A DNA stretch of 64,000 bases, taken from assembly GCA_035995165.1 (NCBI GenBank), contig DASYKU010000008.1:45896-109895 (forward strand), in the 5' to 3' direction. A program made the translations under genes and the position numbers. The DNA is from Mycobacteriales bacterium. GTDB taxonomy: Bacteria > Actinomycetota > Actinomycetes > Mycobacteriales > CADCTP01. The notes below the pieces were generated by a model. The model had not been told where the DNA came from, made no database searches, and was given only the letters and a program-made list of their open reading frames with translations. Shown in pieces: positions 33,389 through 41,661 of the stretch (the stretch's first letter is position 1; the number at the start of each line of letters is the position of its first letter).

Positions 33389-34756
33389 ATGACGACGACC
33401 GCGCCGCCCGAGGCGCCTCTGCCGGTGGACGCCCGGGCCGTCCCGCCGACCCCGGTGCCCGCGCTGGACGTGGTGGTGCCGGTCCACAACGAGGAAACCG
33501 GCCTCGAGTCGTGCCTGCGCCGGCTGCACGCGTACCTGTCGGCGGAGTTCCCGTACCGGTTCCGGATCACGGTGGCGGACAACGCCTCCACCGACGGCAC
33601 CCTGGCCCTCGCCCACCGGCTGGCCGCGGAGCTGCCGCAGGTCGCCGTCGTGCACCTGGCCGAGAAGGGCCGGGGCCGGGCGCTGCGGGCGGTCTGGTCG
33701 GCCTCGGACGCGCCGGTGCTGGCGTACATGGACGTGGACCTCTCGACCGACCTGGCCGCGCTGGCGCCGCTGGTGGCGCCGCTGCTGTCCGGGCACTCCG
33801 ACCTCGCGATCGGGACCCGGCTGCACCGCGGCTCGCGGGTCGTCCGCGGGGCCAAGCGGGAAGTGATCTCCCGCTGCTACAACCTGATCCTGCGCGGCAC
33901 GCTGGCGGCGCGGTTCTCCGACGCCCAGTGCGGGTTCAAGGCGATCCGGGCCGACATCGCGCACGGGCTGCTGCCGCTGGTCGAGGACGACGGCTGGTTC
34001 TTCGACACCGAGCTGCTGGTGCTGGCCGAGCGGTCCGGGCTGCGGATCCACGAGGTCCCGGTCGACTGGGTCGACGACCCGGACAGCCGGGTCGACATCG
34101 TCGCGACGGCCATGGCGGACCTGCGAGGAGTGGTACGGGTGTCCCGAGCACTGACCAACGGACGGCTGCCGGTCGCGGCGCTACGCGAGCAGCTGGGCCG
34201 CGCCCCGCTCGACCCGGGTACGCCCGGGGTGCCGGCCGGGCTGACCCGGCAGCTGGTCCGCTTCGCCGGGATCGGGGTGGCGAGCACGCTGGCGTACCTG
34301 GTCCTGTTCCTGCTGTTCCGGTCGTTCACGGGGGCGCAGCCGGCCAATCTGGTCGCGCTGCTGCTGACCGCGGTCGCGAACACGGCCGCGAACCGGCGGC
34401 TGACGTTCGGGCTGAGCGGGCGGGCCGGGGCCGGGCGGCACCAGCTGCAAGGGCTGGTCGTGTTCGGGCTCGGGCTGGCGCTGACCAGCGGGTCGCTGGC
34501 GCTGCTGCACGCGGCGTCCACCGCTCCGCCGCTCGCGGTCGAGCTGGGTGTGCTGGTCGGGGCGAACCTGGCCGCGACCGTGCTGCGGTTCCTGCTGCTG
34601 CGGGCGTGGGTGTTCCGGAGCAGGCCGGCCGCGGTGGCGGGGCCGGCCGGTGCGGCCGGCATCCCGGTGGCCGACGGCTCGGCCCGGGTCGCGGGCGGCT
34701 CCGCCGCTCCGGTCGCGGGCTCGGGCCGCTCCGGGATCGTCGGGGGTGCTCGGTGA
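33389..34756 (+). CDS. Bifunctional glycosyltransferase family 2 / GtrA membrane protein
   Basis: 455 residues. The N-terminal GT2 domain (DVVVPVHNEETGLESCLRRL, VADNASTDGT, AYMDVDLSTDL, DAQCGFKAIR) resembles polyprenyl-phosphate sugar synthases. The C-terminal GtrA domain has four hydrophobic helices (FAGIGVASTLAYLVLFLLF, ALLLTAVANTAANRRLTF). It should transfer a sugar to a polyprenyl phosphate and help flip it. The gene overlaps the following GT39 gene (GTGA), so the product is probably the donor for that enzyme. The C-terminal tail is Gly/Ala-rich. Confidence 0.92.
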   Translation: MTTTAPPEAPLPVDARAVPPTPVPALDVVVPVHNEETGLESCLRRLHAYLSAEFPYRFRITVADNASTDGTLALAHRLAAELPQVAVVHLAEKGRGRALRAVWSASDAPVLAYMDVDLSTDLAALAPLVAPLLSGHSDLAIGTRLHRGSRVVRGAKREVISRCYNLILRGTLAARFSDAQCGFKAIRADIAHGLLPLVEDDGWFFDTELLVLAERSGLRIHEVPVDWVDDPDSRVDIVATAMADLRGVVRVSRALTNGRLPVAALREQLGRAPLDPGTPGVPAGLTRQLVRFAGIGVASTLAYLVLFLLFRSFTGAQPANLVALLLTAVANTAANRRLTFGLSGRAGAGRHQLQGLVVFGLGLALTSGSLALLHAASTAPPLAVELGVLVGANLAATVLRFLLLRAWVFRSRPAAVAGPAGAAGIPVADGSARVAGGSAAPVAGSGRSGIVGGAR

Positions 34757-36621
34757 CCGCGACGCTCTCGGCGCCCCCTGGAGCGCCCGCACCCGCCGCC
34801 CCGGTCGCGCGCCGCCGGTCCCGGCTGCTCGGCGGCGACCCGGTCTGGGCCCGCGCCGCCCTGCTCGCGCTGCTCGTCGGGACCGGGGTGCTCTACCTCT
34901 GGAACCTCTCCGCCTCGGGTTGGGCCAACGAGTTCTACGCGGCCGCCACCCAGGCCGGCTCGCAGAGCTGGAAGGCCTGGTTCTTCGGCGCGCTCGACCC
35001 GGGCAGCGTGATCACGGTCGACAAGCCGCCGGCCGCGCTCTGGCTCTCCGGCCTGTCGGCCCGGATCTTCGGGATGTCGTCCTGGAGCCTGCTGGTCCCG
35101 CAGGCGCTCTGCGGCATCGCCGCCGTCGGCCTGCTGCACGGCGCGGTCCGGCGCTGGTCCGGGCCGGCCGCCGGCCTGGTCGCCGGTGCGGGGCTGGCGC
35201 TGACCCCGGCCGCGGCGCTGATGTTCCGCTTCGACAACCCGGACGCGCTGCTGACCCTGCTGCTGGTGGCCGGCGGCTACTGCATGGTGCGGGCGATCGA
35301 GGCGGGGCGTACGGCCTGGATCCTGCTGGCCGGCACCGCGCTCGGGTTCGCGTTCCTGACCAAGATGCTGCAGGCGTTCCTGGTGCTGCCGGCGTTCGCG
35401 CTGGTCTACCTGGTGGCCGCGCCGGTGCCGCTGTGGCGGCGGGTCTGGCAGGTGCTGGCCGCGGGCGGGGCGATCGTCGTCTCGGCCGGCTGGTGGGTGC
35501 TCGCGGTCGCGCTCTGGCCGTCGGCGCCGTACATCGGCGGGTCGACGGACGGGACCGTGCTCAACCTCGTGCTCGGCTACAACGGGCTCGGCCGGATCTT
35601 CGGCGGCGACGGCAACGGCGGGGGCGGCGGCGGTCCGGGCGGCGGCCAGGCCGGCTCGTCCTTCGGCGGCCCGGCCGGGCTGTCCCGGCTGTTCTCCTCC
35701 GAGATGGGCAACGAGGTGTCCTGGCTGCTGCCGGCGGCGCTGGTGGCCCTGGCCGGCGGACTCTGGGTGACCCGGCGGCGGCTGCGCACGGACCGGACCC
35801 GGGCGGCGCTGCTGCTCTGGGGCGGCTGGGCGCTGGTGACCGGGCTGACGTTCTCGTACATGACCGGGACCGTGCACCCGTACTACACGGTCGCGCTGGC
35901 GCCGGCGCTGGCCGCGCTCGTCGCGGTCGGCGGGCGCGAGTTCTGGGCCCGGCGGGCGTCGTTCGAGGGCCGGGTGCTGCTCGCGGTCACCGTCGCGGCG
36001 GCCGGCTTCTGGGCGGTCGTGCTGCTCGGCCGCAACGCCTCCTGGCACCCGGAGCTGCGGTACGGGATCGCGCTGCTGACCGCGGTCGCCGCGGTCGGGC
36101 TCCTGGTCGCCTCCGCCCGGGTGCTGGCCACCGGTCTGCTGGCCGCGGGGCTGGTCGCCGGGCTGGCCGGTCCGGCCGCGTACGCGGTGACGACGGCGGC
36201 GACGCCGCACACCGGCTCGATCCCGTCGGTGGGACCGGCCTCGGCCGGCGGCGGGTTCGGCGGCGGCCAGGGCGGCGGGTCCTCGTCGGCCTCGGCATTG
36301 ACCACCCTGCTGCAGTCGACGACGACGAGGTGGGCGGCCGCGACCGTCGGCGCCAACTCGGCCGCGAGCCTGCAGCTGTCCAGCGGGAAGTCGGTCATCG
36401 CGATCGGCGGGTTCACCGGCAGCGACCCGGCGCCGACCCTGGCCCAGTTCCAGCAGTACGTCGCGGCCCGGCAGATCTCCTACTTCGTCGGCGGGGGCGG
36501 CGGCCTCGGCGGCGGGCCGGGCGGCGGAAGCGGCGCGGCGAGTCAGATCCGGGCCTGGGTGCAGGCGAACTACACCGCCACCACCGTCGCCGGGACGACC
36601 GTCTACAAGCTGACCAGCTGA
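34753..36621 (+). CDS. GT39/ArnT-like membrane glycosyltransferase
   Basis: 622 residues. About a dozen hydrophobic helices follow an N-terminal PMT-like region with the acidic motif region WANEFYAAATQAGSQSWKAW and GSVITVDKPPAALWL, then MFRFDNPDALLTLLLV. Two Gly-rich loops (GDGNGGGGGGPGGG and GGGFGGGQGGGSSS) and a third near the C-terminus lie in extracytoplasmic segments; the last 100 residues form a soluble domain. It should move a sugar from polyprenyl phosphate to an exported protein or glycan. Start GTG 34753 overlaps the GT2-GtrA stop. Confidence 0.92.
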   Translation: MTATLSAPPGAPAPAAPVARRRSRLLGGDPVWARAALLALLVGTGVLYLWNLSASGWANEFYAAATQAGSQSWKAWFFGALDPGSVITVDKPPAALWLSGLSARIFGMSSWSLLVPQALCGIAAVGLLHGAVRRWSGPAAGLVAGAGLALTPAAALMFRFDNPDALLTLLLVAGGYCMVRAIEAGRTAWILLAGTALGFAFLTKMLQAFLVLPAFALVYLVAAPVPLWRRVWQVLAAGGAIVVSAGWWVLAVALWPSAPYIGGSTDGTVLNLVLGYNGLGRIFGGDGNGGGGGGPGGGQAGSSFGGPAGLSRLFSSEMGNEVSWLLPAALVALAGGLWVTRRRLRTDRTRAALLLWGGWALVTGLTFSYMTGTVHPYYTVALAPALAALVAVGGREFWARRASFEGRVLLAVTVAAAGFWAVVLLGRNASWHPELRYGIALLTAVAAVGLLVASARVLATGLLAAGLVAGLAGPAAYAVTTAATPHTGSIPSVGPASAGGGFGGGQGGGSSSASALTTLLQSTTTRWAAATVGANSAASLQLSSGKSVIAIGGFTGSDPAPTLAQFQQYVAARQISYFVGGGGGLGGGPGGGSGAASQIRAWVQANYTATTVAGTTVYKLTS

Positions 36622-37294
36622 CCTGCGCCCCGTACGGCGACCCACCGGATCTCCCCCGGTCGGCCGCCGTACGGGTGAACCGGGCGGGACCGGGCGCCGA
36701 ACCCTGGCAGTGACCCGACCCGTGCGTACCCGGCTGGCCTTCTCCGCTGTCGGGGGGCTGGTCGGCCTGCTCGCGGCCGGTACGGCGATCGGGGTCGGCG
36801 AGCTGCTCGCGGCCGCGGTCCGCCCGCAGTCGGCGCCGGTCATCGCGGTCGGCGGCGCGGCGGTGGACCGCACGCCGCGGGCGCTCAAGGAGTTCGCGAT
36901 CCGGGAGTTCGGCGCGAACGACAAGCACGTCCTCGTCGCCGGCATCGTCGCCACGCTCGCCCTGTTCGCGATCGTGGTCGGCATCGTGGCGCGGCGCCGG
37001 CCGGTGCTCGGCGTGATCGGGGTCGGGCTGTTCGGGGTGGTCGGCGCCGGGGCGGCGCTGACCCGGTCCGGCGCCGGCGCGACCGACGTGCTGCCGTCCG
37101 CGCTCGGCGCGGTCGCGGCCATCGGCGCGCTCCTGCTCCTCCTCCGTTCCCTCGGCGCGCCCGCCGCCGAGGCGGCCGAGGACGAACTCGCGGCCGAGCC
37201 GATCGCGGTCGGCGTCGGCGCGGAAGCCCCGGCCGAGGCGGGCCGAACCGACGCCGGGTCCGGACCCGGAGGCCGAGGTGGCCGGGCCCAGCCC

Positions 37295-37380
37295 GGCGGA
37301 CGGCCCCAGTCCGGCGGACGGCCCCAGTCCGATGGACGGGCCCAGTCCGATGGACGGGCCCAGTCCGATGGGCGGGATGG
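37295..37380 (+). repeat. 18-bp tandem repeat at the junction of two broken genes
   Basis: Four complete units at 37295-37312, 37313-37330, 37331-37348 and 37349-37366 (GGCGGACGGCCCCAGTCC and GATGGACGGGCCCAGTCC, two of each), then a partial fifth. It separates the oxidoreductase fragment from the hydrogenase fragment. Confidence 0.95.
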
Positions 37381-37411
37381 AGCGACGCGGGCGGACGAGC
37401 CGGGCGGCACC

Positions 37412-37531
37412 CTGCGGGCCGGTCGCGGCGGTCAGCGCGACGGAGTCGCCGTCGCAGCTGAGCCCGGCGTTGATCCACAGCACGTGGATGAGGGCCTCCG
37501 CCGGGGTCGGTTCAGGTGCGGCAGCGCTCAT
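37412..37531 (-). pseudogene. [NiFe]-hydrogenase small subunit, N-terminal fragment only
   Basis: ATG 37531 has a strong AAGGAG ribosome site 7-8 nt upstream. The first ~37 residues include LIHVLWINAGLSCDGDSV-type sequence (here IHVLWINAGLSCDGDSVALT), which I recognise as the N-terminus of actinobacterial group 1h (group 5) hydrogenase small subunits and which holds a proximal-cluster cysteine. After TAAT the similarity stops abruptly, and the frame runs through the antisense of the 18-bp repeats and the oxidoreductase fragment. The rest of the subunit, the large subunit and all maturation genes are absent. The intact start signals show this is a recently truncated gene, not a chance match. 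Confidence 0.78.
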
Positions 37532-37733
37532 GGCCAGCTCCTTGACCAGGACGCCGCACGCCGACGCACGGCTAGCCCTGGGCCCGGTCTACTCCGGTGC
37601 TGGCAGGGCGGTAAGTGCGCGGCACACCTAGGAGATCGCCGCCACTAGCCGTCCCACCTGGGCGGGTTCCTTCCGTCCGGGCGCCGCTGGGCTAGTTCAG
37701 GGTCCGTTTCCCGCGACTCGGTACGGTCTGCGG

Positions 37734-39095
37734 GTGGTCGCGGATCGGGTCTCGCAGATCGGCACGGCCGCCGTCCTCGGGGCCGCGGCCGGGGCGGCGC
37801 TGAGGTCCGGGCGTTCGCCCGGGCGCGGCGCCGTGGCCGGGGCCGCGGTGCTGGCGGCGGTCGAGGCCGCGGCGCGCGCCCGGCAGAAGCCGGGCGAGAT
37901 CCCGCCGCTGTGGTCGCGGATCGCGGCCGGCGGGGCGCTGGCGGCGCCTTTGGGTTGGGCGGCGGCGCAGGCGGGTGCGGGTCCGCGGGCGATCGCGACC
38001 GGGGCCGGAACGCTCGCCGGGCTGCTCGGCATCCGCCCCCAGAAGGTCGCCCTCGGCCCCCTCGTCGGCGCCGCCGTCGGCACCCTCGTCTCCCGCCGCT
38101 CGGCCCTCCGCCGCGGGCCGGTCCCTCCGGGCCGCGGGATCGCCGCACTGACAGGGACGACGGGCGGCGCGGCATTGCCGCCGGGCGGCGGCCGGTCGGC
38201 GCGGGACGCCGGGGCCGGGGCGCTGGCCGCGGCGGCGGGGATCGTGGTGTTCCGGGTGGTGTCGGCGGTGGTGTTCCGGGACCCGCAGGTCCGCCTGCTG
38301 GCCGAGAGCGTCCCGGCCGAGCAACTGCCGTTCGTGGTCCCGCTGGAGGCCCGGACCCGGTACGTCGGCACCGGCTACGTCCGCGACCTGGCCGCTGTCC
38401 TCGGCGGCACGTACCGGGCCGATCACCCGGACGTCGGGATCGTCGCCGACCTCGACCAGCTCGCCGGCCCGGACTTCGAGGCCGCCCGCACCGACCCGCT
38501 GGTGCGCGAGTTCTACGAGCACACCACCCGGTTCGCGCTGGACATCGTGCCGCGCTGGCGGCTCTGGGTCCGCCCCGGCTACCTGCTCTACCGGACGTTC
38601 GTCGCCCGCCCGCTCGGGCAGGCCAACGTGCCGGCCAACCAGCGGGAGACGCTGCGCGGCGTCCGCAGCCGGATCGACACGATCTCCGACCCGGCCGGCG
38701 CGATCACGGTCCGGGGCTGGATCCGGTCCACCGCCGACACCGACGAGCCGATCTACGTCGGGATCTACACGACGTACCGGCACGAGGGGCGCGGGTACGT
38801 CAGCGTCGGCTTCCCGGTCCCGCAGGGCGACTTCACCGCGACCCTGCTGCCGCGCAACCGGCCCGACGGCGGGCTGACCCTCACCAGCACCAGCGACCTG
38901 CCGCACCCCGGCCACTACCTCGCGTACGTCGAGCCCGGGACCCGGGAGCTGACCGCGCTGGCGGTGCCGGGCTTCGCCGAGCGGCTCGAGGTCTTCACCG
39001 CCGGCGGCGAGCTGCGGGCCGAGCACGCGTTCTCCGTGTTCGGCTTCCCGTTCCTCGTGCTCGAATACACGATCCGGCGCAAGCCGCCTACGTGA
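37734..39095 (+). CDS. Conserved hypothetical membrane-associated protein
   Basis: 453 residues from GTG 37734. The first ~190 residues are Ala/Gly-rich and hydrophobic in patches ([38 protein letters not shown]), consistent with several short membrane helices or Gly-zipper segments. The C-terminal ~260 residues form a soluble domain with conserved-looking blocks: [57 protein letters not shown] and [20 protein letters not shown] have no function to offer. It is convergent with the MocR gene, whose expected stop would lie inside its last codons. Confidence 0.7.
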   Translation: MVADRVSQIGTAAVLGAAAGAALRSGRSPGRGAVAGAAVLAAVEAAARARQKPGEIPPLWSRIAAGGALAAPLGWAAAQAGAGPRAIATGAGTLAGLLGIRPQKVALGPLVGAAVGTLVSRRSALRRGPVPPGRGIAALTGTTGGAALPPGGGRSARDAGAGALAAAAGIVVFRVVSAVVFRDPQVRLLAESVPAEQLPFVVPLEARTRYVGTGYVRDLAAVLGGTYRADHPDVGIVADLDQLAGPDFEAARTDPLVREFYEHTTRFALDIVPRWRLWVRPGYLLYRTFVARPLGQANVPANQRETLRGVRSRIDTISDPAGAITVRGWIRSTADTDEPIYVGIYTTYRHEGRGYVSVGFPVPQGDFTATLLPRNRPDGGLTLTSTSDLPHPGHYLAYVEPGTRELTALAVPGFAERLEVFTAGGELRAEHAFSVFGFPFLVLEYTIRRKPPT

Positions 39096-40451
39096 GGACC
39101 GCGCAGAGCAGGTTGACCGCGGGGCGAAGGCGGACTCCGGCGGGGTGCCGTAGCCGACGATCAGCGCGGGCGGGTGGTCGCCCGACCCGGTGGCGTACGC
39201 GCCCAGGGGTTCCAGGGCGAGACCGCGGCGCGCGGCCGCCGCCACCACCTGGGCCTCGGACCGGCCCGGCGGCAGGTGGACGAGCGCGTGCAGCCCGGCC
39301 GCGACCCCGGTGACCCGGGCCTGCGGCACGTGCTCGGCCAGCGCGGCCACCAGCCGGTCCCGCCGCCGCCGGTACGCCAGCCGCCGGCTGCGGACGTGCC
39401 GGTCGTACCGTCCACTCGCGACGAACTCGGCCATCGTCAACTGCTCCAGCGCGCCGCTGTTGCGGTCGGCGCGCTCCTTCGCCGCGACCACGGCGTCGAC
39501 GAGCGCGGCCGGCAGCACCAGCCAGGCCAGCCGGAGCCCGGGCGCGAGCGTCTTGCTCGCGGTCCCGGCGTAGACGACGCGGTCGGGGGCGAGCCCCTGC
39601 AGGGCCCCGACCGGATGCCGGTCGTAGCGGAACTCGCCGTCGTAGTCGTCCTCGATGATCCAGGCGCCGGTGCCCACCGCGGCGCCCCGGCGCTCGGCCG
39701 CGAGCACACTGCCCAGCGGAAACTGGTGCGCCGGAGTCAGCAACAGCGCATCAGCGCCCACCCCGAGCCGGGCGCCGCGGCCGTCCACCGAAAGTGCGCC
39801 CAGCCGGAGCCCGTGCGCGGCGGCGATGGCGCGGGTGCCGGGCTGGCAGTACGCCTCGGTGGCCAGCGAGCGCGCCCCGGCCTCCCGCAGCGCCGCGCAG
39901 ACCAGGCCGAGGCCCTGGGTGAACCCGGCGCAGACCACGATCCGCTCGGGATCGGCGTGCACGCCGCGGGCCCGGGCCAGGTACCCGGCCAGCATCCGGC
40001 GCAGCTCCGGCCGGCCGCGCGGGTCGGAGTAGCCCAGCGCCTCGGCCGGGGCGGTCGCCAGCGCCCGCCGGGCCGCGCTGAGCCAGGCCGTCCGGGGGAA
40101 CGAGCTGAGGTCGGGCGAGCCCGGCCGCAGCGTGTACCGCGCGGCGTGCCGCGGATCGGCCGGGACCGAGCTCGGCTCGGGAACGGCGATCCGGTCGGCG
40201 ACCCGGGTGCCGGAACCCTGCCGGGCCACCAGCCAGCCCTCCGCGACCAGCTGCCCGTACGTCTCGGCGACCGTGTTGCGGGCCACCCGCAGGTCCGCGG
40301 CCAGCGTGCGGGAGGACGGCAGCCGGATGCCGGGCCGCAACCGCCCGGTCCGGACGGCCTCGCGCAGGGCCTGCTCCAGCCCGGCCCGGCCGCGCGTCCC
40401 GGCCAGGTCGAGATGCAGGTCGACGCCTGAAGTGGCCCATGATCCCGGCAC
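39088..40451 (-). CDS. MocR-type GntR/aminotransferase regulator with a C-terminal frameshift
   Basis: The N-terminal GntR winged helix ([34 protein letters not shown]) joins a class I aminotransferase domain ([27 protein letters not shown], and the PLP lysine K300 in [10 protein letters not shown]). About 440 residues are normal. Then, at about 39117-39124, one G seems to be missing: the next frame reads [10 protein letters not shown] and a stop at 39088-39090, the usual MocR ending. As written, the frame runs on antisense through the neighbouring gene for more than 450 residues. Divergent from a CMD-family gene across 46 bp, a common pairing in which MocR controls its neighbour. GTG 40451 is the likely start. 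Confidence 0.82.
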
Positions 40452-40497
40452 GGAACTGGACCTTACGCGCGGGCCGCTCGGCGCGCAGGGTGGAGTC

Positions 40498-40980
40498 ATG
40501 ACCACGATGACCGAGATCCCCGTCCGCCTCGACCTCGACAGCGCCGCGCCGGCGTTCTCCCGGGCGATGTCGCACCTCGACAACGCCGCGACCAAGGAAC
40601 TGGACCGGGTCGGGATCGAGCCGGGGCTGCGGGAGCTGGTGCGGGTGCGGGCCTCGCAGCTCAACGGCTGCGCGTACTGCATCGACATGCACAGCAAGGA
40701 CGCCCGCGCCGGCGGCGAGACCGAGCAGCGCCTGTACGGGCTGGCCGCCTGGCGGGAGACGCCGTACTTCACCGGCCGGGAGCGGGCCGCGCTCGCCTTC
40801 ACCGAGTCGGTCACGCGGCTGACCGAGACGCACGTGCCGGACGAGGACTACGCGGCCGTGGCCGAGCAGTTCTCCCCGGACGAGATCGGCGCGCTGGTCT
40901 CGCTGATCGTCGCGATCAACGCCTGGAACGCCCTCAGCGTCAGCACCCGCGCCTGGACCCCCGGCTCGTACGCGCCGTGA
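40498..40980 (+). CDS. Carboxymuconolactone decarboxylase family (AhpD-like) protein
   Basis: 160 residues from ATG 40498, with GGTGGAG upstream. The AhpD-type redox motif is LNGCAYCIDMHSKDA, with Cys58, Cys61 and His65. Proteins like this are alkylhydroperoxidase-like thiol reductases, probably protecting against peroxides. Its start region is shared with the divergent MocR gene, its likely regulator. It ends 3 bp from the stop of kdpE on the opposite strand. Confidence 0.93.
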   Translation: MTTMTEIPVRLDLDSAAPAFSRAMSHLDNAATKELDRVGIEPGLRELVRVRASQLNGCAYCIDMHSKDARAGGETEQRLYGLAAWRETPYFTGRERAALAFTESVTRLTETHVPDEDYAAVAEQFSPDEIGALVSLIVAINAWNALSVSTRAWTPGSYAP

Positions 40981-40983
40981 GCG

Positions 40984-41661
40984 TCAGGGTTCGAAGCGGT
41001 AGCCGAGACCGGGTTCGGTGAGCAGGTGCCGGGGGCGGCTGGGGTCCGGCTCCAGCTTGCGCCGCAGCCGGTTGAGGTAGAGGCGCAGCGACGACGTGTC
41101 CCCGGTGCTGGCCGGCCCCCACACCTCGGTCAGCAGCTGCCGCTGCCCGATGAGCTTGCCCGGGTGCCGGACGAACACCTCCAGCAGCCTCCACTCGGTC
41201 GGGGTGAGCTTGACCTCGCCGCCGTCGCCGGTGACGCGGCGGTCGGCCAGGTCGACCCGCCACGGCCCGACGTCGACCGCGGGCACCCCGCCGTCCGGCG
41301 CGATCGCCCGCCGGCTGACCGCCCGGATCCGGGCCAGCAGCTCCTCGATCCCGAACGGCTTGGTCACGTAGTCGTCCGCCCCGGCGTCGAGCGCGGCGAC
41401 CTTGTCCCCGCCGGACGTACGTCCGGACAGCACGATGATCGGCACGCTGGTCCAGCCGCGCAGCCCCTGGATGACCTCCACGCCGTCCAGGTCGGGCAGG
41501 CCGAGGTCGAGCACGATCAGGTCGGGCCGGGCCGCGGCCGCCTCCGACAGCGCCTTGCGCCCGGTGGCCGCGGTGAGCACGTCGTGACCGCGGGCGTGCA
41601 GCGTGATGCGCATCGCCCGCAGCAGCTGGGGGTCGTCCTCGACGACCAGCACCCGGCTCAC
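40984..41661 (-). CDS. kdpE: KdpE response regulator
   Basis: 225 residues. Receiver domain with phospho-acceptor Asp52 (IVLDLGLPDLDG), Thr/Ser and Lys of SGRTSGGDK and TKPFG, then an OmpR-type winged helix (VKLTPTEWRLLEVFVRHPGKLI, DTSSLRLYLNRLRRKLEPDP). It normally activates kdpFABC under potassium limitation or osmotic stress. ATG 41661 overlaps the kdpD stop (ATGA). Since the local transporter genes are gone, its remaining targets lie elsewhere or do not exist. Confidence 0.95.
   Translation of the reverse strand: MSRVLVVEDDPQLLRAMRITLHARGHDVLTAATGRKALSEAAAARPDLIVLDLGLPDLDGVEVIQGLRGWTSVPIIVLSGRTSGGDKVAALDAGADDYVTKPFGIEELLARIRAVSRRAIAPDGGVPAVDVGPWRVDLADRRVTGDGGEVKLTPTEWRLLEVFVRHPGKLIGQRQLLTEVWGPASTGDTSSLRLYLNRLRRKLEPDPSRPRHLLTEPGLGYRFEP

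Larger units (their letters stand above)
36710..37648 (+). pseudogene. Membrane half of a molybdopterin-dependent (sulfite oxidase-like) oxidoreductase, catalytic part lost
   Basis: From GTG 36710, residues 1 to about 150 match the N-terminal membrane part of actinobacterial COG2041 oxidoreductases: GLLAAGTAIGVGELLAA, PVIAVGGAAVDRTPRALKEF, FGANDKHVLVAG and PSALGAVAAIGALLLLL. In intact proteins a catalytic molybdopterin domain of about 350 residues follows. Here the frame instead runs into an Ala/Glu/Gly-rich stretch, an 18-bp tandem repeat and then the antisense of a hydrogenase gene start, with none of the molybdopterin motifs. The stop at 37646-37648 is accidental. A short membrane protein of independent function is possible but less likely. 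Confidence 0.72.

Noticed and set aside
37295..37380. CRISPR-like array
   Set aside because: The 18-bp units are directly adjacent with no spacers and are part of a coding-like tandem repeat.
33877..37410. A 1177-residue minus-strand open frame over the glycosyltransferases
   Set aside because: Low-complexity antisense product; the plus strand encodes coupled, motif-bearing membrane enzymes.
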